This document shows, piece by piece, positions 1-8,260 of a DNA stretch of 58,513 nt. The position numbers were made by a program, and so were the translations under genes. The DNA comes from Candidatus Uhrbacteria bacterium (GTDB lineage: Bacteria > Patescibacteriota > Patescibacteriia > UBA9934). A model generated the notes under the pieces. The model was not told the DNA's origin. It saw nothing but the letters and a program-made list of their open reading frames with translations, and searched no databases. Every line of letters begins with the position of its first letter. Position 1 is the first letter of the stretch. Where the stretch lies: the NCBI GenBank assembly GCA_003518105.1, contig DOZH01000006.1:1-58513 (forward strand), written 5' to 3'.

Positions 1-49
1 GTCGGCAGTCGCTCGCTCCTACAAGGCTCTGGCTCACTAATGAATCAAG

Positions 50-79
50 CTACCAACTACCGACTACTATCTACCAACT
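50..79. repeat. Heptad repeat CTACNNN, four copies
   Basis: Four tandem 7-mers of the form CTACCAA / CTACCGA / CTACTAT / CTACCAA sit just before pth. The same heptad family occurs near 14983-15062, 17697-17725 and 22433-22466. I see no coding role. It ends about ten bases before the pth start codon. Confidence 0.7.
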
Positions 80-88
80 GCATATTTT

Positions 89-652
89 ATGGCAATCATG
101 ATCGTGGGGCTCGGTAATCCAGGAGAACAGTACAAAAAGACCCGCCACAATGCGGGTTTTTTGGCGCTTGATAAGTTAGCAGAAGAATGGGGCGGCAGCT
201 TCCGCGTCAATAACTCGGCGAAGGCTGAGGTAGCTGAGGTGATAGTTGGCGAGATGAAGATAGTTCTCGTGAAGCCACAAACTTTCATGAATAATTCTGG
301 CGTCGCGGTGGCGTCGCTCATGCACCGCTACAAGATTACGATTGAACGGGTATGGGTGGTTTATGACGACGCTGCGATTGCCAATGATCAGGTGCGAGTA
401 CGACGTGGTGGCAGTGCTGGTGGTCATAACGGACTCAAGTCGATTATTGCGCATAATGGAGATCCGTTTGCTCGTTTCCGCATAGGACTCGGCAACCCAC
501 CAGAACGCGTACCATTGGAGGAGTTTGTGTTGCAGAATTTTGCGGCGACTGAACTGCCACTGCTTGAGAATAAACTAGATGTCGTGATTGAACTTATTAA
601 TGAAGCGCGAGTGACGGGAGTCCAAGAAAAAACTGTAACTATCGCCACATGA
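89..652 (+). CDS. pth: Peptidyl-tRNA hydrolase
   Basis: Pth cleaves the ester bond of peptidyl-tRNAs that drop off the ribosome and recycles the tRNA. The 187-residue length is normal for the bacterial family. The start reads MAIMIVGLGNPGEQY, followed by TRHNAGF, which carries the catalytic His at about residue 20. The motifs VKPQTFMNNSG and GGHNGLKS hold the conserved Asn and Gly-rich substrate-contacting residues. No Shine-Dalgarno site precedes the ATG at 89, and an ATG at 98 is an alternative start. The stop codon overlaps the dprA start as ATGA, so the two genes are translationally coupled. Confidence 0.95.
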   Translation: MAIMIVGLGNPGEQYKKTRHNAGFLALDKLAEEWGGSFRVNNSAKAEVAEVIVGEMKIVLVKPQTFMNNSGVAVASLMHRYKITIERVWVVYDDAAIANDQVRVRRGGSAGGHNGLKSIIAHNGDPFARFRIGLGNPPERVPLEEFVLQNFAATELPLLENKLDVVIELINEARVTGVQEKTVTIAT

Positions 653-1737
653 TTTCCCCCTACCGACTAGCCTTGACCTATTTTAATGACTTAGCGATTG
701 GCCCGGTGCGCCACGCTAGCCTGCTTGAAGTTTTAGGTAGTGACGAAAATATTTGGCGAGCCAGCGCAGACGAATTACAAAGTGGCGGACTGACACGAGA
801 CATGGCTATAAAGTTTATTGAGTGGAGGGCTACGCAAGACCCGCAGGCTTTGCTCGACGATACGCTCAAGCGTGGAATTAGTTTGGTGACGCTCGACGAT
901 CCGGAATACCCGCAACTGCTCCGCGCCATTCACGACGCACCGTACGTGCTGTACTACCGCGGTACGTTGCCGCCGGCGGATGCATTGTTGGTGGGCGTAG
1001 TGGGGTCGCGTCGAGCAACTGATTATGGTTTGCGAGTAGCAGCCGATTTGTCAGAGAAACTGGCGCGTCATCATTTAGTAATTGTGAGTGGCTTGGCCTG
1101 GGGAATCGATGAGGCGGCGCATAAAGCAACGGTGAAGGCGAATGGTAAGACAATTGCCGTACTGGGCTGCGGACTCGATGCTAATGATTCTTATCGGAAA
1201 ATACAATTAGCCGAGGAGATAGTAAGCAAGGGTGGCGCAATAATTAGCGAGTATCCACCAGAGATGCCTTCGTATACTCATCATTTCCCGATCCGTAACC
1301 GCATAATTTCTGGCATGAGCAAGGGAACACTCGTAGTTGAAGCGGCGGAAAAGTCCGGCTCGTTAATAACAGCCCGAGCAGCTTTAATGGAAAATCGTGA
1401 GGTATTCGCTGTACCTGGCTCGATTCACTCCCCTACTTCTGTCGGTACTAATCGTTTGTGTCGCGATGGTGCCCACGTAGTAACTTCCGCGGAAGACATT
1501 CTTAATGTGCTCGGTGTAACGCCAAGGGAAACTGCCAACGAAGCTCGGGCCACCATGATTCCACCAGCCACCCCAGAAGCTAGAGCAATTCTTGAGTTAC
1601 TAAACCATGAACCAAAACATATTGATGATCTTGCTATAGCAGTCGCACTGCCAAGTCATACCGTCGGCGGAACATTGACTATTATGGAGATTGAAGGCTA
1701 CGCTCGACACGTTGGTGGTGGAAACTACACCAGATAA
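649..1737 (+). CDS. dprA: DNA-processing protein DprA/Smf
   Basis: DprA binds incoming single-stranded DNA during natural transformation and loads RecA. The protein has 362 residues. An N-terminal helical region is followed by the Rossmann-like DprA domain, with GVVGSRRATDYG near residue 115, IVSGLAWGIDEAAH near residue 145 and SGSLITARAALMENREVFAVPG near residues 235-260. A winged-helix-like C-terminus (EARAILELLNHEPKHIDDL) ends the protein. It overlaps pth by four bases. DprA is common in CPR genomes, which often keep com-type uptake genes. No other competence genes are in this window. Confidence 0.93.
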   Translation: MISPYRLALTYFNDLAIGPVRHASLLEVLGSDENIWRASADELQSGGLTRDMAIKFIEWRATQDPQALLDDTLKRGISLVTLDDPEYPQLLRAIHDAPYVLYYRGTLPPADALLVGVVGSRRATDYGLRVAADLSEKLARHHLVIVSGLAWGIDEAAHKATVKANGKTIAVLGCGLDANDSYRKIQLAEEIVSKGGAIISEYPPEMPSYTHHFPIRNRIISGMSKGTLVVEAAEKSGSLITARAALMENREVFAVPGSIHSPTSVGTNRLCRDGAHVVTSAEDILNVLGVTPRETANEARATMIPPATPEARAILELLNHEPKHIDDLAIAVALPSHTVGGTLTIMEIEGYARHVGGGNYTR

Positions 1738-1744
1738 GCCTTTC

Positions 1745-2004
1745 GTGAGTTGTGGCTAACGCTTCGCTTCACCGAAGTCGTCAACCGCGCCAGCTGGCTC
1801 ACCTCGTCTGACTCGGGAGCTGGCACAGGGCCGACTTCGTCTCAGCTCATCGTCAGTCACAACTCACTTTTGAGTCAGATGATACTGATAGCAATGAGAC
1901 GAACGAATGCCGGCCCTGCGGAATCCCTCCGAGTCAGACGAGGTATGGTCGGGGATTCTGCGGTTGACGGCATGAGTGAGGCGAAGTGCTATCAGTATCA
2001 TCTG
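1745..2004. other. Two adjacent long hairpins with complementary loops
   Basis: The whole dprA-folC gap is structured. Hairpin 1 (1745-1867) has outer arms 1745-1757/1855-1867 (13 pairs with one G-T), inner arms 1773-1780/1832-1839 and 1789-1795/1818-1824. Hairpin 2 (1876-2004) has perfect 18-bp outer arms 1876-1893/1987-2004 and inner arms 1907-1912/1968-1973 and 1921-1927/1952-1958. Loop 1 (1802-1816, CCTCGTCTGACTCGG) is the exact reverse complement of loop 2 (1929-1943, CCGAGTCAGACGAGG). No U-run follows, so a simple terminator is unlikely. It could be a structured RNA with a kissing loop, or a palindromic DNA element. Confidence 0.8.
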
Positions 2005-2015
2005 AATCTGTGAAT

Positions 2016-3272
2016 ATGAAAAATTACAAAGAAGCGGTGCAGCGGCTCATTTCGCTAAGCAACCTGGAGACGTCGTGGCGCGGGAGCCAAGAGAGTTTAC
2101 AGGCTTCGTTGAACAGAACGAGACAATTATTAGCCAAGCTCGAACACCCCGAGCGTGAGTTGAAGTTTATTCATGTCACGGGGACAAGTGGCAAAGGAAG
2201 TGTCACCAATCTCATTCATGAGATGCTGTTGGCTGATGGTCGAGCCGTGGCTAGCTACACGTCGCCGCATACGACGACGCTACTTGAGAGATTTAGGGTG
2301 AGCGAGAAACTCATTGAACCGAAGTTGTTAGTACAGGCGATCGAGTTAACGATTGCGGGTTATGAGGCGCACCTTGTAGAAGGCAAACAGGCGTTGAGTT
2401 ATTTTGAATTAGCTACCGTGGTCGCGTTGGTGGCCTTCGTGCTTGCCAAGGTTGAATGGTGCGTGCTGGAAGTTGGTTTGGGTGGACGCTGGGACTCTAC
2501 GAATGTGATTCCTAAGAAAGAGGTGGCGGTGATTACCAACGTCGACCTGGATCATACGGATATTTTAGGGAATAGTGTGGAAGAGATTGCGCAGGAGAAA
2601 GTAGGAATTATTACTGGGCGCTGCGCCGTGATTTCTGGCGTCGTGCAACCAAATTTAAGGGAATTGATAAGTGACGTGGCGAGTGACAAGAAAGCGAGTG
2701 TGCTGTTTGTTGAGGCACCTAACGATGATCACAGATTACATAATGCGTTGCTGGCGACAGCGGCGGCCCAGGCGGTTGGCGTGAAAATCGAGGTTATAGA
2801 GAAGGCGCTAGCGAAGAGCAAGGGACTCCCCTGCCGCTTTGAGGTGATGAGCCAGAAGCCGCTTGTGATTGTCGACGGGGCGCATAATGAGGCCAAGATG
2901 AAAGGGACGGTGCAGCTCCTGAAATCGATGAAACGCGGAAGAGTACATGTCATCTTTGGCTGCAAACATAGTAAGGATGCGGGGGCGATGCTCAAGCTAT
3001 TAGCGCCACTGGCCAACGTCGTCCACACCACGCGCTACCAGCATGGCTATGGCGCACCAGAAAATCCGGCCATGCTGGCTAAGCTGATTACTAAGAATAA
3101 GCGAGGTAAGACGTGGCTCTTTGCTGACGAGGCGCTGCAGTTTGTGCTAGGCGAAATGAAGCCAGAAGATACGCTCTTAATAACTGGGTCGTTGTATTTG
3201 GCTGGAGAATTAAGGACGCACTGGGTGAGCGAAGAATCGATTGTTAAGAAGCAGTCGAGTCAGGTTAAATAA
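2016..3272 (+). CDS. folC: Folylpolyglutamate/dihydrofolate synthase-like Mur ligase
   Basis: FolC-type ligases add glutamate to (dihydro)folate in an ATP-dependent reaction. The protein has 418 residues from the ATG at 2016. The frame opens 30 bases earlier but lies inside the upstream hairpin arm, so the later start is preferred. The P-loop is HVTGTSGKGSVTNLIHEML near residue 50. SYTSPHTTTLLERFRV is the FolC signature, VEVGLGGRWDSTNV-like sequence (here CVLEVGLGGRWDSTNV) and NVDLDHTDILG follow, and VIVDGAHNEAKM marks the C-terminal ligase domain. CPR genomes often lack a full folate pathway, so the substrate could be scavenged folate. Whether it also has dihydrofolate synthase activity cannot be read from sequence. 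Confidence 0.88.
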   Translation: MKNYKEAVQRLISLSNLETSWRGSQESLQASLNRTRQLLAKLEHPERELKFIHVTGTSGKGSVTNLIHEMLLADGRAVASYTSPHTTTLLERFRVSEKLIEPKLLVQAIELTIAGYEAHLVEGKQALSYFELATVVALVAFVLAKVEWCVLEVGLGGRWDSTNVIPKKEVAVITNVDLDHTDILGNSVEEIAQEKVGIITGRCAVISGVVQPNLRELISDVASDKKASVLFVEAPNDDHRLHNALLATAAAQAVGVKIEVIEKALAKSKGLPCRFEVMSQKPLVIVDGAHNEAKMKGTVQLLKSMKRGRVHVIFGCKHSKDAGAMLKLLAPLANVVHTTRYQHGYGAPENPAMLAKLITKNKRGKTWLFADEALQFVLGEMKPEDTLLITGSLYLAGELRTHWVSEESIVKKQSSQVK

Positions 3273-3283
3273 TACACATTCCA

Positions 3284-3301
3284 GTCAACGCGAGACTCGG
3301 G
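3284..3301 (+). repeat. 18-bp direct repeat GTCAACGCGAGACTCGGG, copy 1
   Basis: This 18-mer recurs exactly at 58492-58509. It lies directly upstream of the nested hairpin at 3307-3444, and the ACTCGGG core appears again at 3315 and in the loop at 1811-1817. Confidence 0.75.
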
Positions 3302-3306
3302 CATAA

Positions 3307-3444
3307 AGGCCACGACTCGGGTGACTCTTTCTTTACTCGGTCGGGCATTTTAACGATCCTCGACCCTTATTCCTGAAGTGGAGTCTCCGGCCTGTAAAAT
3401 GCAGTTCCTCCCTCGACAGAAAGAGTCGCCACTCGTCGTGGCCT
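3307..3444. other. Large nested hairpin between folC and topA
   Basis: Three nested perfect arm pairs are visible: AGGCCACGAC 3307-3316 with 3435-3444, GACTCTTTCT 3323-3332 with 3418-3427, and GCATTTTA 3345-3352 with 3395-3402. The element is about 138 nt and has no U-run, so it is not an ordinary terminator. The rod shape with internal bubbles is 6S-RNA-like in outline only. I see no sequence match to a known RNA. It ends just before the topA promoter. Confidence 0.75.
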
Positions 3445-3457
3445 AGGCTCGTCCAGT

Positions 3458-3486
3458 TTGACATAACGCTCTCTCAAGGCTATCGT
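3458..3486 (+). promoter_or_regulatory. topA promoter
   Basis: TTGACA (3458-3463), a 17-bp spacer and TATCGT (3481-3486). The predicted start site near 3493 leaves only about five bases before the topA ATG at 3498, so the mRNA would be nearly leaderless. Confidence 0.7.
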
Positions 3487-3497
3487 TCGCCTCAACT

Positions 3498-5783
3498 ATG
3501 TCTAAACTTGTCATCGTCGAGTCCCCTACTAAAGCCAAAACAATTACCAAATTTTTAGGGAAAGAATACACAATTCTTTCTTCTTTTGGTCATATTCGCG
3601 ACCTCCCAAAGAAGTCCACAGCGGTGGATGTGGAGCATGGTTTTACGCCAACCTATGAGGTGCCACCAGACAAAAAGGCTAAGGTGACGGCGCTCAAACA
3701 AGCGGCCAAAGGCGTGGATGAAGTGTACCTGGCAACCGACGAAGACCGTGAAGGAGAAGCCATTGCCTGGCACATTGCTGAGGTGCTTAAGCTTAACGTC
3801 GCCACAGCCAAGCGCATTACTTTCCACGAAATTACTAAGGCCGCGATTGTGAATGCGGTTGAGCACCCACGGACCATAGACATGAACATGGTCAACGCTC
3901 AGCAGACTCGTCGAATCTTGGACCGCTTGGTTGGTTACGAACTGTCGCCCTTGTTGTGGAAGAAGGTGCAACGCGGACTTTCGGCTGGACGTGTGCAGAG
4001 TGTGGCTGTGCGTTTGGTAGTGGAACGCGAATTGGAGCGCAACGCTTTTAAGAGCGACGAGTACTGGACGATTGAAGCGACGTTTGAGAAAGGTGGAGCC
4101 GTGCTTGAAGCTAAGTTGAACAGCATCGACGGCAAGAAACTGGAGAAGCTCGACATCAAAAATGAGGCGGATGCTCAAAAAATCGTCGACAACGTGACAG
4201 GTGTTAGCTTTGTGGTAGATAAGATTGAGTTGAAAGATGCCTCACGCAAACCACCAATTCCTCTCACAACGTCGAGCTTACAGCAGGACGCTTATAACCG
4301 CTTAGGCATGAGTGCTAAGCAGACCATGACCTTGGCGCAGAAGTTGTACGAAACCGGTAAGATTACTTACATGCGTACTGACTCACAGAATTTGGCGGAA
4401 CAGTTTACGGGTGCTACGCAGGAATATCTCAAGTCGACTTTTGGTGCCGAGTTTGCGACTGGTGCGGTGAAGTACGCCACCAAAAGTAAAGGCGCGCAGG
4501 AAGCGCACGAAGCTATTCGTCCGACTGATGTGACAGCGTCACCAGAAAGTCTGCAAGCGAGTCTCGAAAGCGGTGAATGGAAACTGTACGATTTGATTTG
4601 GCGGCGCACGGTAGCCAGCCAGATGCCGAGCGCTAAGATTCGTCGCACCGCCGTGGATCTGTTGGGTAACAAGCATATTTTCCGCGTGAACGGTAGTACA
4701 GTGGTGTTCCCAGGCTTCATGAAAGTGTGGCAAGCAAGCGAGGACAAGCTTTTGCCGACCATGGCGCAAGGTGACGTGATTGGTGAGGCTAAGGAGATTA
4801 AGCCAGAGCAACACTTCACGGAACCAGCCGCGCGTTATAGCGACGCGACGTTGATTAAGGCACTGGAAGAATACGGCATTGGCCGCCCTTCTACTTATGC
4901 GCCGACGTTGACGACGATTATTGATCGCGGCTACGTGTTGCGTGACGATAACAAAAAACTTTTCCCGAGCGACATTGCGATCATCGTGACGGATTTGCTC
5001 AAGACGCATTTCCCGAATATTGTCGGCTATGATTTTACGGCGGACATGGAAGGCAAGTTGGACGAAGTAGCCGAGGGCAAACAGGACTGGCAGAAAATTT
5101 TGGGTGAATTTTACGGCCCTTTCCACGCCCAGATTGTGGAGAAGACAGGCGACCTGACGAGAGCTGACGTCATGAAGGAGCGCAGCTTGGGCGTCGACCC
5201 GAAGGACGGCCTCGAAATTATTGTGCGTACGGGTCGCTTTGGACCGTATGTCCAGCGCGGGATTGTCAGCGATGAGAATCCAAAACCACCTCGTGCTTCG
5301 CTGACCAAAGACCAGTTGATGGATACCATTACGCTCGACCAAGCCTTGAAGTTATTGCTTCTCCCCCGCTTGGTTGGTAAGCACACTAACGGCGAGGATA
5401 TTATTGCTAACCTCGGTCGCTTTGGCCCGTATTTAAAGTGTGGTGCCGTGAACATCACTTTGCCGCCGGAAGATCACCCAGCCGAGGTGACGTTAGAACG
5501 GGCGATTCAGATTTGTACGGAAGGCGTCGCTAAGAAAGCAGCAGCCATGAAGCCGTTGGCGGAGCTTGGCACTGACCCGACCAGTAAAGGTGAGATTGTA
5601 ATTCGCAGTGGACGGTTCGGCGATTATATTACAGACGGTAAGACTAATGTGACGGTACCCAAGAAAATGACTTGGCAGGACGTCACTTCTGAAATGGCGA
5701 TTGAGATGCTCACGAAGAAGCGGGCGTCGCCCAAGAAGGCTTGGGGGAAGAGAAAGAAGAAGGGTGAGGATAGTGAGGAATAA
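3498..5783 (+). CDS. topA: DNA topoisomerase I (type IA)
   Basis: TopA relaxes negative supercoils through a transient 5'-phosphotyrosine. The protein has 761 residues. The Toprim domain starts at KLVIVESPTKAKTITKFLG and has LATDEDREGEAIAWH near residue 80. The catalytic tyrosine is in GKITYMRTDS near residue 290, and GIGRPSTYAPT follows near residue 455. The C-terminus has no cysteine zinc ribbons. Instead it carries three GRFGPY/GRFGDY repeats near residues 577, 639 and 704, as in TopA with C-terminal repeat domains, and ends in a Lys-rich tail. There is no Shine-Dalgarno site and the promoter lies directly upstream. Confidence 0.97.
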   Translation: MSKLVIVESPTKAKTITKFLGKEYTILSSFGHIRDLPKKSTAVDVEHGFTPTYEVPPDKKAKVTALKQAAKGVDEVYLATDEDREGEAIAWHIAEVLKLNVATAKRITFHEITKAAIVNAVEHPRTIDMNMVNAQQTRRILDRLVGYELSPLLWKKVQRGLSAGRVQSVAVRLVVERELERNAFKSDEYWTIEATFEKGGAVLEAKLNSIDGKKLEKLDIKNEADAQKIVDNVTGVSFVVDKIELKDASRKPPIPLTTSSLQQDAYNRLGMSAKQTMTLAQKLYETGKITYMRTDSQNLAEQFTGATQEYLKSTFGAEFATGAVKYATKSKGAQEAHEAIRPTDVTASPESLQASLESGEWKLYDLIWRRTVASQMPSAKIRRTAVDLLGNKHIFRVNGSTVVFPGFMKVWQASEDKLLPTMAQGDVIGEAKEIKPEQHFTEPAARYSDATLIKALEEYGIGRPSTYAPTLTTIIDRGYVLRDDNKKLFPSDIAIIVTDLLKTHFPNIVGYDFTADMEGKLDEVAEGKQDWQKILGEFYGPFHAQIVEKTGDLTRADVMKERSLGVDPKDGLEIIVRTGRFGPYVQRGIVSDENPKPPRASLTKDQLMDTITLDQALKLLLLPRLVGKHTNGEDIIANLGRFGPYLKCGAVNITLPPEDHPAEVTLERAIQICTEGVAKKAAAMKPLAELGTDPTSKGEIVIRSGRFGDYITDGKTNVTVPKKMTWQDVTSEMAIEMLTKKRASPKKAWGKRKKKGEDSEE

Positions 5784-5791
5784 TTAGGGCT

Positions 5792-5826
5792 AATACCAGA
5801 CGTAAAATTGCGTCTGGTATTGTCTT
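5792..5826 (+). terminator. topA terminator
   Basis: AATACCAGACG (5792-5802) pairs with CGTCTGGTATT (5811-5821), followed by a short T-rich stretch. It sits nine bases after the topA stop codon. Confidence 0.75.
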
Positions 5827-5853
5827 GCCACAAAATGGTTTTGGGCCTATTCT
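5825..5853 (+). promoter_or_regulatory. rel promoter
   Basis: TTGCCA (5825-5830), a 17-bp spacer and TATTCT (5848-5853). The expected start site near 5860 is about five bases before the ATG at 5865, giving another nearly leaderless message. Confidence 0.5.
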
Positions 5854-5864
5854 GAGTAGAGTAT

Positions 5865-7334
5865 ATGCAAATGCCTTCGTTTGACGATTTAAAGGTGGTG
5901 CTGGATGCGAGATATAGCGAGTTTGATTTTATTTTGCTACAGACAGCGTACGAATATGCCAAGCTGGCGCACGAGGGCCAGACGAGGAGTACTGGCGAAC
6001 CGTATTTCAATCACGTGTTTCAGACTGGCGTAAAGCTAGCTAAGTTGCGTTTGCCGAGCGAGGTTATTGCGGCTGGTTTGTTGCATGATGTGCCGGAAGA
6101 TACGGAGAGGACGCTTGAAGATGTAGAACGCGAATTTGGGGCAGACATTGCCGGCATGGTGGCCTCCTGCACCAAGCTTGGTAAAGTGAAGTACCGTGGC
6201 GAGGAGCGCTACATTGAAAACTTGCGCAAGATGTTCGTGGCGATGGCAGAAGATGTGCGCGTGATTTTCATTAAGTTTGCGGACCGCATGCACAACATGG
6301 AGACGCTCTACGCCCGGCCGGAGCATAAGCGTTTGCGCATTGCTAAAGAAGTGATGGAGATTTACGCGCCGATTGCTAACCGTTTGGGCATGGCGGAATA
6401 TCGCGGTCAATTTGAAGACCATGCTTTTAAGTACTTGTTCCCTCGTGACTATACCTGGACGCAGCATTTACTAGAGGAACGGGTACGTAAGTTTGGGCCA
6501 GCCATGAACCGGGCTATTCCAACAGTGGAAGCAGCTCTGCGTGAACATAACGTCAACTATGTCGACATCCACGGCCGCATGAAGCACTGCTATAGTTTGC
6601 ATAAGAAGCTCAAGAAGTACGGCAACGACATCGACAAAGTTTACGATATTGTGGCCCTGCGGATAATTGTGCCCACGGTGGCTGACTGCTATGCCGCGCT
6701 CGGCATTCTACATAGCCTGTACACGCCGTTGCCTGGCCGTATCAAAGATTATATCGCACAGCCCAAACCAAACGGTTATAGCTCACTCCACACCACCGTG
6801 TTCGACGACCAAGGCGCGATTGTTGAGTTCCAGATTAGAACACAACAGATGCATGAGGAGGATGAATACGGTATTGCGGCGCACTGGCGTTACAAGGAAG
6901 GGGCAGCTAAGAGCAAGCACGTGACCTGGATGGAAGAGTTCGCTAAAATCCAAAAAGAAATTAGCGGCGATACCTTCATGGACCATTTAGACAACATGAA
7001 GCTCGACATGTTCCGCGACCGTATTTTCGTATTTACGCCACGGGGCGACGTCATCGACCTGCCAGAGGAATCGACGCCGGTTGATTTTGCTTACGCTGTA
7101 CACACAGACATTGGCAACAAGGCGACGATGGCGCAGGTGAACCGCGAAGTAGCGCCGCTTGATACCACACTCAAAAGTGGTGACGTGGTGGAAATCGTCA
7201 CGGACAAGAACCGCAAGTTGCCGAATGAGGATTGGCTACGGTTTGTGAAGACGCACCAGGCGAGGGAGAAAATAAAAGACGCGCTGCGAGCGACAAAGCG
7301 GTCTTTCATCTCCAAAATGCTCGGCCGAACTTAG
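5865..7334 (+). CDS. RelA/SpoT-type (p)ppGpp synthetase/hydrolase, short form
   Basis: RSH proteins make and/or degrade the alarmone (p)ppGpp. The protein has 489 residues. The HD hydrolase domain (residues ~20-170) contains FNHVFQTGVKLA and LLHDVPEDTE, so the metal-binding HD and the ED of the family are present. The synthetase domain (~220-340) has YDIVALRIIV, PKPNGYSSLHTTV and EFQIRTQQMHEEDEYGIAAHW. A TGS domain (IFVFTPRGDVIDLPEESTP) follows near residue 390. The protein ends after TGS and lacks the helical, zinc-finger and ACT regulatory modules of long RelA/SpoT (~700 aa), which is common in reduced genomes. Both activities look intact by motif. Confidence 0.93.
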   Translation: MQMPSFDDLKVVLDARYSEFDFILLQTAYEYAKLAHEGQTRSTGEPYFNHVFQTGVKLAKLRLPSEVIAAGLLHDVPEDTERTLEDVEREFGADIAGMVASCTKLGKVKYRGEERYIENLRKMFVAMAEDVRVIFIKFADRMHNMETLYARPEHKRLRIAKEVMEIYAPIANRLGMAEYRGQFEDHAFKYLFPRDYTWTQHLLEERVRKFGPAMNRAIPTVEAALREHNVNYVDIHGRMKHCYSLHKKLKKYGNDIDKVYDIVALRIIVPTVADCYAALGILHSLYTPLPGRIKDYIAQPKPNGYSSLHTTVFDDQGAIVEFQIRTQQMHEEDEYGIAAHWRYKEGAAKSKHVTWMEEFAKIQKEISGDTFMDHLDNMKLDMFRDRIFVFTPRGDVIDLPEESTPVDFAYAVHTDIGNKATMAQVNREVAPLDTTLKSGDVVEIVTDKNRKLPNEDWLRFVKTHQAREKIKDALRATKRSFISKMLGRT

Positions 7335-8251
7335 GTTAGGTGCTCGATGAGGGCTTTTAAGTCGTCCTTGGAGTAGAAATGAATGACTACTTGGCCGCTG
7401 GCTTGCGTGGTCATTTTGATTTCTACTTTGGTGCCGATTTTCTCGCGGAGCTCACGCTCGATGGCTTCCAAGTTCGGGTCGCGGAAAAGGTGGGGCTGAC
7501 GGACGTGGGCACGGACGGTGCGTTCCGCTTCACGGATGCTGACGCCGCCTTTGAGCATACGCTCAAAGAGGTCGCGCTGACGAGCCACGTTGCCTTCCTG
7601 CAAGAGCGTGCGACCGGCGGACTTGCTGATCTTGCCGTCTTTGATAGCGTCGAGAATATCATTTGGGAGGTCGAGCAAGCGGAGGGCGTTCGTGATAAAC
7701 GGGCGACTCTTGCCGACGCGCTGGGCCATGTCGTCCTGACTCAAACCGAAGTCCTCCATGAGGGCTTTGTAGGCCAAGGCTTCCTCGACTGGATTGAGGT
7801 CTGAACGCTGGACGTTCTCGATGATGGCGAGCTCGAGCTTTTCACGGTCTGTGGCTTCGCGGACGACGACCGGAACTTTCTCTAGGCCGGCCATGGTACT
7901 GGCACGGAGACGGCGCTCACCGGCTATGAGTTCATACTGACCGTTGCCCTTGTCGGTGACAGTAAGAGGCTGTAATACGCCGTGCTCTTTGATGCTGTCG
8001 GCCAAGTCACTCAGCTCTTCCGGCGCGAATTCGCGGCGCGGCTGACGAGGATTGGGAACGATTTGTGAAGGAGAAATGTGAATGAGGCGAAGGCCCTCGT
8101 CGACCACACTTTCCAAGATGTTAGGTTGTTCGATGGCTGGAGCTGGCGACTCGGTGGCAGCAGGTGAAGACTGAGTTGGAGCGTGAGCTGGGGTCATTTG
8201 GGGAATTAACGAGCCGAGTCCCCTGCCGAGTCCTCCGAATTGTTTGGCCAT
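7331..8251 (-). CDS. parB: Chromosome-partitioning protein ParB
   Basis: ParB is a CTPase clamp that loads at parS sites and works with ParA in origin segregation. The 306-residue protein opens with the typical MAKQFGGLGRGLGSLIPQ. The ParB N-terminal domain contains IVPNPRQPRREF and the CTP-binding GERRLRASTMAGLEKVPVVV. A helix-turn-helix (LSQDDMAQRVGKSRPFITNALRLL) follows. The C-terminal dimerisation part ends in VVIHFYSKDDLKALI. It lies nine bases after parA in the same operon. The 3' end overlaps the convergent rel stop by four bases. I did not find a canonical parS palindrome nearby. Confidence 0.96.
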   Translation of the reverse strand: MAKQFGGLGRGLGSLIPQMTPAHAPTQSSPAATESPAPAIEQPNILESVVDEGLRLIHISPSQIVPNPRQPRREFAPEELSDLADSIKEHGVLQPLTVTDKGNGQYELIAGERRLRASTMAGLEKVPVVVREATDREKLELAIIENVQRSDLNPVEEALAYKALMEDFGLSQDDMAQRVGKSRPFITNALRLLDLPNDILDAIKDGKISKSAGRTLLQEGNVARQRDLFERMLKGGVSIREAERTVRAHVRQPHLFRDPNLEAIERELREKIGTKVEIKMTTQASGQVVIHFYSKDDLKALIEHLT

Positions 8252-8260
8252 ATTTCTACT

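Noticed and set aside
1745..2004. Simple rho-independent terminators of dprA
   Set aside because: No T-run follows either hairpin, and the stems and loop complementarity are far beyond terminator needs.
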